From: Stackebrandtia endophytica
Lineage (GTDB): Bacteria > Actinomycetota > Actinomycetes > Mycobacteriales > Micromonosporaceae
NCBI RefSeq assembly: GCF_006716355.1
Contig: NZ_VFOW01000001.1
Coordinates: 4,836,001 to 4,900,000, forward strand
Length of the DNA stretch: 64,000 nt
Direction: 5' to 3'
Positions 45,106-53,272 of this stretch are shown piece after piece; positions within the stretch are counted from its first letter, which is position 1, and each line of letters starts with the position of its first letter. Both the position numbers and the translations under genes were made by a program. The notes under the pieces were generated by a model, which was not told the origin of the DNA, searched no databases, and saw only the letters and a program-made list of their open reading frames with translations.

Positions 45106-45762
45106 ATGCAGTTTGGGCCGTGGGATCTGGTGATCCAGTACCTGTTCCCAGATGTATGGGTGTTGCCGGTGGTCGCCAGTATCTTCGCCTGGATCGGAGC
45201 TGTCCAGTTTTGGCGAAAGTGGGGTCCGAGGCTACTGGCGCGCGCGTCGGCGGCAATGCCGACTATCGGAGGCGCGCTCGCTTCGATCGTGATACGAGCC
45301 AACCAGGTTCCGCTGCCATCGGGCCCGCGACAGGTCGTGCGTCTTCTTGTGGCGGCGCCGTTCTTCATGGTGTGGTTGGCGGGTTTCGTCATCTGGTATC
45401 TGCTGGGATCGATCCCCAATTCTGCCGGGATCGGGCGTGAAGGGCTCGATCTGTCCCCGACCGGGCTGTCGATATTCCTTGGGCTTTATGGAATTGTGGC
45501 AATGGTGGTTGCCACGGTGTTTGTCATACCCGCTGATCGGGAACCTGGTTGGCGCGGACCAGTGGTGATATCGCTTTTCGTCGCCGCGCCGGCCATGGCG
45601 TTCACACTGTTGATGTTGGTCCTCGAATTCGTCATTTCGCTCCTGGCCCTGCAACTGAGGTTTAGCAGCGGCGGCCTGCTTTTTATCCCGATGATCCTAC
45701 TGTCATTCCTGCTTCCGACCGCCGCGCTGCAAGGTGGCATGTCGATCGTGCGAGCCCGATGA
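45106..45762 (+). CDS. Polytopic membrane protein of unknown function
   Basis: 218 residues with about five hydrophobic helices and the short basic segment RKWGPRLLARASAAM after the first. TTAGG lies 7 bases before ATG 45106; a GTG at 45100 is too close to it. No family recognised. Codon use is less GC-biased than in neighbouring genes, in keeping with acquisition together with the surrounding debris. Confidence 0.65.
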   Translation: MQFGPWDLVIQYLFPDVWVLPVVASIFAWIGAVQFWRKWGPRLLARASAAMPTIGGALASIVIRANQVPLPSGPRQVVRLLVAAPFFMVWLAGFVIWYLLGSIPNSAGIGREGLDLSPTGLSIFLGLYGIVAMVVATVFVIPADREPGWRGPVVISLFVAAPAMAFTLLMLVLEFVISLLALQLRFSSGGLLFIPMILLSFLLPTAALQGGMSIVRAR

Positions 45763-45821
45763 CCGGGCTGAGACCGTTGGCCGGAACCTGCACCGTGGAC
45801 GATGGCCGGTTGAACCGCGAT

Positions 45822-46409
45822 TCACGTGACGGATTCACCAGTAGGGTTCGTCAATTGCGTGATGAGAAAGTCGAGCCGCTCGGCTTGTCCGGCAGGGGGG
45901 ATGCGACCGGTGCTTGCGAGGGTGGACAGGCCGTGCAGGGCGCTCCACATGACCTCTGCGACCAGGGGGCGCCGCGGAGTGTCGGGGTGGAGGCAGCTGA
46001 CGAACTCGTTGAAACCTGCACGCAGTGGTGGCGGGGTCTCCGCATGCGCGAACTTCACATCGATTGACATGACGAACATCGCCTCATAAAGGGCCGGGCG
46101 TTCCGTGGCGAACTCCAGGTAGGCGTTGCCGACGGCAAGAGGTGCCTGCTGCTGGGGCACGGCGAGTCGGGCATGGCGTAGCCGGCGGAAGAGTTCGTCG
46201 AACCCGTCAACGGCGACGGCGCGAATAATGGCGTCCTTGCCACTGAAGTGGCCGTAGAGCACCGGTTGGCTGTACTCGACGATGTCGGCGAGCCGCCGCA
46301 TTGTCACCGCCTCCCAACCTTCGGTCTCGGCGAGCTCTCGAGCGCTGGCGATGATCAGTTGATGACGTTGGGTGCGTTCTCGCTCGCGGCGTTCCTTGGC
46401 AGCGGACAT
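45822..46409 (-). CDS. TetR-family regulator
   Basis: 195 residues. N-terminal basic arm (RRERERTQRH), HTH (TMRRLADIVEYSQPVLYGHF), and a WHG-type C-terminal domain (YEAMFVMSID, WSALHGLSTL). Divergent from the DUF4267-like gene, with two operator-like palindromes between. Confidence 0.9.
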   Translation of the reverse strand: MSAAKERRERERTQRHQLIIASARELAETEGWEAVTMRRLADIVEYSQPVLYGHFSGKDAIIRAVAVDGFDELFRRLRHARLAVPQQQAPLAVGNAYLEFATERPALYEAMFVMSIDVKFAHAETPPPLRAGFNEFVSCLHPDTPRRPLVAEVMWSALHGLSTLASTGRIPPAGQAERLDFLITQLTNPTGESVT

Positions 46410-46418
46410 CCACACATC

Positions 46419-46481
46419 CTAGCGCCGCTAGGAATCCTGTTTGCGCTAAGCTAACGACGCTAGAGTATCTAGCGTCGTTAG
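46419..46481. promoter_or_regulatory. Two TetR-type operators
   Basis: CTAGCGCCGCTAG (46419-46431) is a perfect 13-bp palindrome. CTAACGACGCTAG (46451-46463) and its exact complement (46469-46481) form a second, larger one. All share the CTAGCG core. Located between the divergent TetR and DUF4267-like genes. Confidence 0.75.
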
Positions 46482-46506
46482 ATTTTTTGCGTGGAGGAGA
46501 ATGATC

Positions 46507-46884
46507 ATGGCTGTCAACATCGCTACCGTCTTTGCCGGACTGACTGGTGTGGTCCTCGTTTTGATGGGTGCACGCGCCATGTGGGCGCCGCAGGCCGCAA
46601 CCGGGTTCGGTATCCCCGACACTCCGACCGACGATCCGGCATTCCGGGCATGGCTGATGGTCAAGGCCGTGCGTGACATGGCATGTGGGGCCCTGATCCT
46701 CGTCGTTGTCGCCGATGAAGCGTCGCACCTGTTGGGATGGTTCATGCTCATCGCCACCGGGGTGCCCGTGGGCGACGCGCTGATCGTGCTGCGGAGTAAG
46801 GGATCCAAGGCCGCCGTCTGGGGTATTCATGGTGCCACTGCGCTCTTGATGCTGGTGATCGCTGTTCTACTGCTCATTGGATAG
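46507..46884 (+). CDS. Small four-helix membrane protein (DUF4267-like)
   Basis: 125 residues: four hydrophobic helices with the WAPQAATGFGIPDTPTDDPAF loop and VKAVRDMACGALI typical of DUF4267 proteins. GGAGGAGA is correctly spaced for ATG 46507. Sole apparent target of the divergent TetR regulator. Function unknown. Confidence 0.85.
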   Translation: MAVNIATVFAGLTGVVLVLMGARAMWAPQAATGFGIPDTPTDDPAFRAWLMVKAVRDMACGALILVVVADEASHLLGWFMLIATGVPVGDALIVLRSKGSKAAVWGIHGATALLMLVIAVLLLIG

Positions 46885-46988
46885 TGTCGATGTGCACCGA
46901 ACCGCGGGACTCACGGTGGCGGCACCCTGCTGTACGCGGTGCCCACGGGGACAGCGGCCATAAAAGTCCAATAGGGATCGGTGGCTGT

Positions 46989-47039
46989 TTATCCGTATGT
47001 CCACCAGATCACGACATGGGTGTCCAGGAGAAGCCTCAT
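46989..47039 (-). pseudogene. Truncated VapC-type PIN toxin, 16 codons
   Basis: MRLLLDTHVVIWWTYG then stop. The first 13 residues are the classical start of a PIN-domain toxin with its first metal-binding Asp; the rest is gone. Its ATG overlaps the antitoxin stop (ATGA), as in intact vapBC operons. Confidence 0.8.
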
Positions 47040-47284
47040 TCGCTCAACCCGAAGTCTCGTGCGATGACTTCGGCGGCGGCGGGGGCGTCCCCATCGTGTG
47101 CCATGGTGATGCGGCCGCGAAGCGTTCCATATCCGCGTCGGTTGGCACATGCCGGTAGTGGTACCACCTTGGTGAATGGTCGACCTGCCCGTCTGAGGGG
47201 GATCTCCTCGCCGTGCTTGACGATCTCAGAGGAGTGGGGCTCGGCCTCGTGGATGTTGTATTGCGCGGAGGGCAGTGCTGACAT
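47036..47284 (-). CDS. Phd/VapB-type antitoxin without an intact partner
   Basis: 82 residues: YNIHEAEPHSSEIVKHGEEI, then RRAGRPFTKVVPL, the Phd/YefM pattern, with a C-terminal toxin-binding tail (AAAEVIARDFGLSE). AGGAGG precedes the ATG at 47284. The toxin gene that should follow is truncated. Maybe retained as an orphan DNA-binding protein, or simply not yet decayed. Confidence 0.8.
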   Translation of the reverse strand: MSALPSAQYNIHEAEPHSSEIVKHGEEIPLRRAGRPFTKVVPLPACANRRGYGTLRGRITMAHDGDAPAAAEVIARDFGLSE

Positions 47285-47410
47285 GGCACCTCCTAGACCA
47301 GGTTGGATTAGTCTGCTACACCCCGACAGTCCTGAGGCATCTACCCGGCGGACTTGATCGCCACCACAGTTGCCCACCGTGGGGGATGATCTGCCCCGGC
47401 ACCGTGCCTC

Positions 47411-47464
47411 TCAGGCGTTCGCGATCTGGTTGTAGAGGTCTGGGCCTCCGAACCGAAGTGGGGG
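47411..47464 (-). pseudogene. 3'-end fragment of the trypsin-like protease gene
   Basis: 54 bases that align with 48675-48729, the last 18 codons of the intact protease, with several substitutions and one missing base. Encodes PHFGSEAQ then shifts frame. Confidence 0.75.
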
Positions 47465-47485
47465 AGCAGCAGACTGCACCCGTAC

Positions 47486-47838
47486 TTAATCGGTTGCTTT
47501 AGGGTGTCCGGTTCCGGCGTAGTCGACCCAGGCGGTTCGGTGTTCGTCATCGATGATGTACCAGATTCGTCCGCCGCCAGTGACTTCTACTGCCAGCGTT
47601 CGCACGGTCGGCCTTTCCATGTTGTTCGACCGAGTTCGCCTTTGAGCGGGTGTTGTCGTGCGGGGTCCGTCCTTGAGCGGGGATTCTCCCGTATGGCGTC
47701 GTATGCGCGTCTAAGGTTTCCCGGTGTTTGCCGTGCGAGTTCTTCCCAGCCGGTCACTGCCGTTGTCTTGGCGTACTTGATGTCGTATTCACGGCCGACC
47801 GGTGGCGGTGCGACACGATCCCCCCGCTTCGGGCTCAC
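47486..47838 (-). pseudogene. Frameshifted RelE/ParE-like toxin gene
   Basis: Starts with GTG inside the antitoxin stop (GTGA overlap). The frame reads YDIKYAKTTAVTGWEELARQ and LKGELGRTTWKGRPCERWQ, then hits TAG at 47587-47589. The other frame continues exactly where expected (EVTGGGRIWYIIDDEHRTAW) and ends with TAA at 47486. The interval is 353 bases, one short of 118 codons, consistent with a single deletion just before 47590. Likely inactive unless the sequence has an error. Confidence 0.78.
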
Positions 47839-48308
47839 TCGCTTGCCTCCGGTACTGCCACTGGTCCAAGGTCGCCTTCTGGCTCGGACGTGATCAGTGC
47901 CAGCAGCTCGGGGTCGGCGTAGATCTCGGCCGAGTGGCGCCACTGGTCCAGCAGGATCGCCAGCGGCGTGAGGTTGCGGAGCGACGCCGAACCTTGCGCG
48001 ACGGCGATTATCTCGCTGAGCATTTCTTCGAGATCGGGATCCGGCAAGAATGCCGCCCAAGGCAATGCCTCAGGCAGGGCTGTCTTGATGGCGTCCCTCG
48101 CACCGGTGCGAGCGATGCTCGCCAGCAATCGTGCGGTGAAGTCGATGACCGTGCCATCGCGATCAAGTTGATTGGCGTTGGTCAGGGCGAGGTCGTCGGC
48201 GCCACGACGACGCAGGCGAACGGCTCGTACAGCATCCAACCGTGCGGCCGTGGCTGCCGGATGGTGTAGGAACTCGCTGAACGGCAGCTCTTCATATGCT
48301 GCTTTCAT
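47835..48308 (-). CDS. Antitoxin of the RelE/ParE-like pair (Phd-like with DUF6247-type tail)
   Basis: 157 residues. The N-terminal half (YEELPFSEFLHHPAATAARL, RRRGADDLALTNANQL) is Phd-like; the C-terminal half (PWAAFLPDPDLEEML, LLDQWRHSAEIYADPELLA) matches the long actinobacterial antitoxins found before such toxins. GGAGGTC precedes ATG 48308. The adjacent toxin is frameshifted. No gene is visible in 48309-48629. Confidence 0.75.
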   Translation of the reverse strand: MKAAYEELPFSEFLHHPAATAARLDAVRAVRLRRRGADDLALTNANQLDRDGTVIDFTARLLASIARTGARDAIKTALPEALPWAAFLPDPDLEEMLSEIIAVAQGSASLRNLTPLAILLDQWRHSAEIYADPELLALITSEPEGDLGPVAVPEASE

Positions 48309-48629
48309 GACCTCCACACTACCGTGGCGGTTTGCAGTACTGCAGCCTGAACTGGCTGGTAAAGCGCCTAGCTGGAGAAAGCTCTGACCGTCACACCCGT
48401 GTAAAACTTTGGGATTGCGGGGTGTGGAGAGGCAGTTGGTCAGCTGTTCGAGATCAATGATGACCGAGGTGTCGAGAACGCCGATTTGGACCGATTCAGC
48501 ACGTTAAATGCGGTCCTCTGCGAATGTGCGTCGAGGTCGGCCCGCAACAGCCATAGTCCATGGGCGGACAGTCTGTGAAGTTCCGCCGAGCCTGATCCTG
48601 TTGGGCATGACTTGGGCAGGGGCGCGTAC

Positions 48630-48660
48630 TCGGCTCCGCTCCAAGAAGGAGCGGAGCCGA
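48630..48660 (-). terminator. 13-bp perfect hairpin after the protease gene
   Basis: TCGGCTCCGCTCC (48630-48642), loop AAGAA, GGAGCGGAGCCGA (48648-48660), 14 bp beyond the protease stop. Confidence 0.75.
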
Positions 48661-48674
48661 ATAGGCCTCGCAGG

Positions 48675-49634
48675 TCAGGCGTTCTCGACCTCGTTGTAGA
48701 GGGCTTGGGCCTCTGAACCGAAGTGGGGGCCGAACATGTAGCCGGGTAGGAAGATGTAGCCGAAGCTGTTCACCGATGCCTGTAGGCCGGTTCCGGTGGC
48801 TTCGTCGAAGTCGAGGAACCAGGGGCCGCCGCTGGAGCCGCCGGTCATGTCGCAGGACAGGCCGTGGTCGTTGGTCAGCAGTGGGTCCTTGATGGAGTTG
48901 CCGGAGCAGTAGATGAACTTCTCACCGTCGTAGGGGTCGGCGGCGGGGAAGCCGAAGGCGTACATCGCCTGGTTGTGGGCCTGGTTGAACGTGACGCCCT
49001 GGCCACCGACGACGTCGGTCAGGTTCTGACCGTCCAGCGGGTTCACCACGGCGGCACCGACGTCGTAGTTCATGTCCTCACTGGATACCCACTGTGGAAT
49101 CGCGTGGGTGGAGGCGGCGGTCCAGGTCCCGTAGGGGCGCTGGCCGTCGTGGTATCCGGGAACGAACACCCAGTTGGTGTGCCAGTTGCCCTGATACTTC
49201 ACGCAGTGGCCGGCGGTCAGCACGGTGCTGCTGTTGCCGCTGGTGACCGCGTTGCCGGAGCAGGAGGCGTTGCGGCCGTCCATGGTGAAGAAGACGCGCC
49301 CGGCGGTGGTGACGACGTCTCCGCCACCGGTCCACTCGCCGCCGCCGTTGGGGAACGACGTGGTGCGGATCGGGGAGTCGGTGGGTTCGACGGTCTGGAT
49401 CTCGCCGGTGGCGACCTCCGCGGACAGTTCGGTCGGGTCGACGGTGATCAGGTCCAGCGGGGTGGCCTCCCGCATGCGGTCAGGGGTCCAGTAGGCGGTG
49501 ACCTCGGCCTGTTCGGCGATGGTCGTCGCACCGGTGCTCATGGTGGTGAGGGGTTCGGCGGCGGCCATGCCGGGACCGGCCACTGCCAGGGCGACACCGA
49601 GTCCGGTGAGGAGGGTTACTCGTACTATTCGCAT
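48675..49634 (-). CDS. Secreted trypsin-like serine protease
   Basis: 319 residues with a signal peptide (core LLTGLGVALAVAG, AAA end near residue 26) and a probable propeptide to about 95. Catalytic His is in TAGHC, Asp in NYDVG and Ser in TGGSSGGP, so the enzyme looks active. Fragments of this gene lie at 44755-44900 and 47411-47464. The 49635-50146 gap upstream holds no supported gene; it should contain promoters for this gene and for ppdK. Confidence 0.9.
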   Translation of the reverse strand: MRIVRVTLLTGLGVALAVAGPGMAAAEPLTTMSTGATTIAEQAEVTAYWTPDRMREATPLDLITVDPTELSAEVATGEIQTVEPTDSPIRTTSFPNGGGEWTGGGDVVTTAGRVFFTMDGRNASCSGNAVTSGNSSTVLTAGHCVKYQGNWHTNWVFVPGYHDGQRPYGTWTAASTHAIPQWVSSEDMNYDVGAAVVNPLDGQNLTDVVGGQGVTFNQAHNQAMYAFGFPAADPYDGEKFIYCSGNSIKDPLLTNDHGLSCDMTGGSSGGPWFLDFDEATGTGLQASVNSFGYIFLPGYMFGPHFGSEAQALYNEVENA

Positions 49635-50146
49635 CTGGGGGTCTCACTTTCCGTTCGGCGCGTTGGCAACGACGCCATTAGGCATTGAGAGATGACGATG
49701 TTTGATTTTAGAGGTGTCGTGACGGTTGCGCTACCCATAGTTGGGTGTGTCGGGTGATCAAATCGGTCGGTAATGGACGATTTGTGGGCGAAAGTCGAGT
49801 GCGGACGGGTTCAGCCGAAGTCGGTCGGGCGGTGCGCGGTGGCCGGTAGGGTGATCGACCGGGTTCGTCCGTCCGGAGCCGCCGATGCCTTGGGGGAGAA
49901 GGTGACGGCTGTGGCCGATGTTCCCGGTGGGTCCACGGGGCCGATGGATGTGTCGTGATGGTGGCGACCGACCGGAGGGGTCCGGCGCGACCGGTTGCTC
50001 ACAGCTGCGCGCAAATCGCCATTCACGCGCGCGCATGAACGAATCGTGGTGGGGTAGGTGACACAACGCTTCTATATCGACAGTTTGGTGGCTAGCCTCA
50101 GCGCATCGCGCGATTTTGTTGTGCTCCAACGACTGGAGGTCCCACG

Positions 50147-52789
50147 TTGACCACTTTCGTGTACGACTTCTCACACGGTGACAAGGACCAGAGGGAACTG
50201 CTGGGAGGCAAGGGCGCCAACCTCGCGGAGATGACCCGTCTGGGGTTGCCGGTGCCGCCCGGGTTCACGATCACCACACAGGCCTGCCGCGCCTACCTCG
50301 CCGCGGGTGAACTCCCCACCGAACTCCCCGAACAGGTGAACGAGCACCTCAGTGCGCTCGAGACCGCCATGAACCGCAAGCTCGGCGACGAGGCCGATCC
50401 ACTGCTGGTCTCGGTGCGCTCGGGTGCGAAATTCTCGATGCCCGGAATGATGGACACGGTCCTCAACGTCGGCTTGACCGACGCGACCGTATCGGGGCTG
50501 GCCGACCAGGCCGGCGATGAACGGTTCGCCTGGGACTCCTACCGGCGCCTTATACAGATGTTCGGCAAGACCGTGTTGGACATGGACGGGGACCGCTTCG
50601 AGGACGCCATCCACCGGGCGATCGAAGGCGAGGGCGTCGACACCGAGGTCGATCTGCCGGTCGAACGACTGCGCACCCTCGTCGAGGAGTTCAAACAGCT
50701 GGTTCGGCAACACACCGGACGCGACTTCCCCCAGGACCCCCGGCAACAGTTGTGGCAGACGATCGAGGCGGTGTTCGGTTCCTGGAACAGCCCCCGTGCC
50801 CGACTGTATCGCCGCACCGAGCGCATCCCCGACGACCTGGGGACTGCCGTCAACGTCGTGGGGATGGTCTTCGGAAACCTCGGGCCGGACTCCGGTACCG
50901 GAGTGGCGTTCACCCGCGATCCCGCCACCGGAACCCGTGGTGCCTACGGCGACTACCTCCCCAACGCGCAGGGCGAGGACGTCGTCGCCGGTATCCGCAA
51001 CACCGTGCCGTTGACGCACCTGGCCGAACTGGATTCCCGGTCCTACCAGGACCTGCTGCACACCATGGACGTGTTGGAGCAGCACTACCGGGACCTCTGC
51101 GACATCGAGTTCACCATCGAGCGCGGTCGCCTGTGGCTGTTGCAGACCCGAGTCGGCAAGCGGACTGCGGCTGCCGCGTTCATCATCGCCGCGGCCCTGG
51201 TCGAGGAGGGAACGATCAACCTGGACGAGGCACTCGGCCGGGTGACCGGGGAGCAGCTGTCCCGATTGATGTTCCCCGCCTTCGACTTGTCGGACGAGCG
51301 TCCGCGGCTGGCCACCGGAGTGGCCGCAGCACCCGGTGCCGCGGTGGGTGCGGCGGTGTTCGATTCGCAGCGGGCCGTCGAGATCGCCGAGTCGGGCACC
51401 GACGTGGTCCTGGTCCGGCGTGAAACCAACCCCGACGACCTGCCCGGCATGATCGCCGCGCAGGGAATCCTCACCTCCCGGGGCGGAAAGACCTCGCATG
51501 CGGCGGTGGTCGCCCGGGGCATGGGCACGACCTGTGTGTGCGGAGCCGACGGCATCACGGTCTCGGCCGATTCGTTCACCACCGTCGACGGTACGACGGT
51601 GCGTGAAGGCGATGTGATCTCAGTGGACGGTGAGACCGGCGCGGTGTACCCCGGTGAGGTACCGGTCAAGCCGTCGCCGGTCGTGGCGTACTTCGAGACC
51701 GGCGAGGTTCCGGTGGGTGACCCGCTGGTGGCGGCGGTGGATCGGCTGATGCGTCACGCCGACTCGGCCGCTCGATTGGGAGTACGCGCCAACGCCGACA
51801 CCGGTGAGGACAGTCAACGTGCTCGACGCTTCGGCGCTGTCGGTATCGGCCTGTGCCGCACCGAGCACATGTTCCTCGGCGATCGCAGGGAACTCGTCGA
51901 ACGGTTGGTGCTGGCCGAGGAGGACGCCGATCGGGAGAAGGTCCTGGCCAAACTGTTGGAGGCGCAGCGCGCCGACTTCGTCGACATCCTCGCGGCCATG
52001 GACGGTCTACCGGTGACGATTCGGCTGCTGGACCCGCCGTTGCACGAGTTCCTGCCGTCGCTGACCGACCTGGAGGTCGCCGCCGCGACCGGTTCCACCG
52101 ACCAGCGGTTGTTGTCGGCGGTGCGGCGGATGCACGAGCAGAACCCGATGCTGGGGCTGCGTGGTGTCCGATTGGGACTGGTCATTCCCGGCCTGTACGA
52201 CATGCAGGTGAGGGCGATCGGTGAGGCCGCCGGCCGGTTGCGGGCCGAAGGCCGCGATCCCCGACCCGAGATCATGATTCCGTTGGTCGCCGATGCCAAG
52301 GAGCTCGCGTTGACGCGGGCTTCGGCACAGCAGATCCTGGCCGACATCGGAGTCGAGGCTCCGATCGGGACGATGATCGAGGTACCCCGGGCGGCGATGA
52401 CGGCCGCCGCCATCGCCGAGTACGCCGACTTCTTCTCCTTCGGTACCAACGATTTGACCCAGATGGGTTGGGGATTCTCCCGCGACGACGTCGAGGGCTC
52501 GTTCTTCCCGCGGTATCTGGAGTTGGGTGTCTTCGCGGTGTCGCCGTTCGCGGTGTTGGACACCGCGGGTGTGGGACGCCTCGTCGAGGTGGCCGTCACC
52601 GACGGTCGCGCCTCGCGCTCGGATCTGCACCTGGGCGTTTGTGGTGAACACGGTGGTGATCCCGACTCGATCCGGTTCTTTCACCATATTGGACTGGACT
52701 ATGTGTCCTGTTCGCCGTTTCGGGTTCCGGTGGCGCGATTGGCTGCCGGGCAGGCCGCTGTCGCAGAGTCGGATTCCGATAGCCGATAG
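50147..52789 (+). CDS. ppdK: Pyruvate, phosphate dikinase
   Basis: 880 residues, the usual length. N-terminal ATP/pyruvate-binding part (LLGGKGANLAEMTRLGLPVPPG), the phospho-histidine loop (GGKTSHAAVVARGMGTTCV) and a TIM barrel with the catalytic Cys in GVCGEHGGDP. It begins with TTG after CTGGAGG; no ATG or GTG suits the N-terminus. Interconverts pyruvate, ATP and phosphate with PEP, AMP and PPi in the cytoplasm. Confidence 0.95.
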   Translation: MTTFVYDFSHGDKDQRELLGGKGANLAEMTRLGLPVPPGFTITTQACRAYLAAGELPTELPEQVNEHLSALETAMNRKLGDEADPLLVSVRSGAKFSMPGMMDTVLNVGLTDATVSGLADQAGDERFAWDSYRRLIQMFGKTVLDMDGDRFEDAIHRAIEGEGVDTEVDLPVERLRTLVEEFKQLVRQHTGRDFPQDPRQQLWQTIEAVFGSWNSPRARLYRRTERIPDDLGTAVNVVGMVFGNLGPDSGTGVAFTRDPATGTRGAYGDYLPNAQGEDVVAGIRNTVPLTHLAELDSRSYQDLLHTMDVLEQHYRDLCDIEFTIERGRLWLLQTRVGKRTAAAAFIIAAALVEEGTINLDEALGRVTGEQLSRLMFPAFDLSDERPRLATGVAAAPGAAVGAAVFDSQRAVEIAESGTDVVLVRRETNPDDLPGMIAAQGILTSRGGKTSHAAVVARGMGTTCVCGADGITVSADSFTTVDGTTVREGDVISVDGETGAVYPGEVPVKPSPVVAYFETGEVPVGDPLVAAVDRLMRHADSAARLGVRANADTGEDSQRARRFGAVGIGLCRTEHMFLGDRRELVERLVLAEEDADREKVLAKLLEAQRADFVDILAAMDGLPVTIRLLDPPLHEFLPSLTDLEVAAATGSTDQRLLSAVRRMHEQNPMLGLRGVRLGLVIPGLYDMQVRAIGEAAGRLRAEGRDPRPEIMIPLVADAKELALTRASAQQILADIGVEAPIGTMIEVPRAAMTAAAIAEYADFFSFGTNDLTQMGWGFSRDDVEGSFFPRYLELGVFAVSPFAVLDTAGVGRLVEVAVTDGRASRSDLHLGVCGEHGGDPDSIRFFHHIGLDYVSCSPFRVPVARLAAGQAAVAESDSDSR

Positions 52790-52870
52790 TTGACCCGCAA
52801 CCGAATTTCCGGTACTGATGAGGCAATCTTGACGTGGACTCAAGGTGACCCCCAACGATTGGAGTCCAAT

Positions 52871-53215
52871 GTGGCTAGCCGCTGGCATGCTACGGTGATC
52901 GACGCTCGGGACCCCAAACGGTTGGCGCGATGGTGGGCTGAAGTGCTTGGCTACCGCGTCACCCATGAGGACACCCGAATCACCACCATCGTCGGGGACC
53001 AGAGCCCCGCGCTGTCGTTCGTGCCGGTGGCCGCCGGTAAGGCCGCAAAGAACCGTCTGCACATCGATCTGGCGCCCGACGATCAGGACGCCGAAGTGGA
53101 ACGGTTGGTCGACATGGGAGCTCGTCGGGTCGACGTGGGTCAACACGAGTCATCCTGGATCGTGCTGGCCGACCCCGAGGGAAACGAGTTCTGCGTGTTG
53201 GTCACCAAAGGCTGA
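52871..53215 (+). CDS. VOC-family protein (Glyoxalase_6-like)
   Basis: 114 residues, one VOC unit pair: ATVIDARDPKRLARWWAEVL, then the HIDLAPDD segment and LADPEGNEFCVL at the end. GTG start after TTGGAG; the frame open from 52790 is not needed. A strong terminator follows directly. Confidence 0.85.
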   Translation: MASRWHATVIDARDPKRLARWWAEVLGYRVTHEDTRITTIVGDQSPALSFVPVAAGKAAKNRLHIDLAPDDQDAEVERLVDMGARRVDVGQHESSWIVLADPEGNEFCVLVTKG

Positions 53216-53220
53216 GATGG

Positions 53221-53260
53221 CGAAAACGGGGCCGAGCCGGATGGCTCGGCCCCGTTTTCG
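53221..53260. terminator. 18-bp perfect-stem terminator
   Basis: CGAAAACGGGGCCGAGCC (53221-53238), loop GGAT, exact complement to 53260 ending in GTTTTCG. Serves both the VOC gene and the convergent propeller gene. Confidence 0.9.
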
Positions 53261-53272
53261 GGTGTCGAATGG

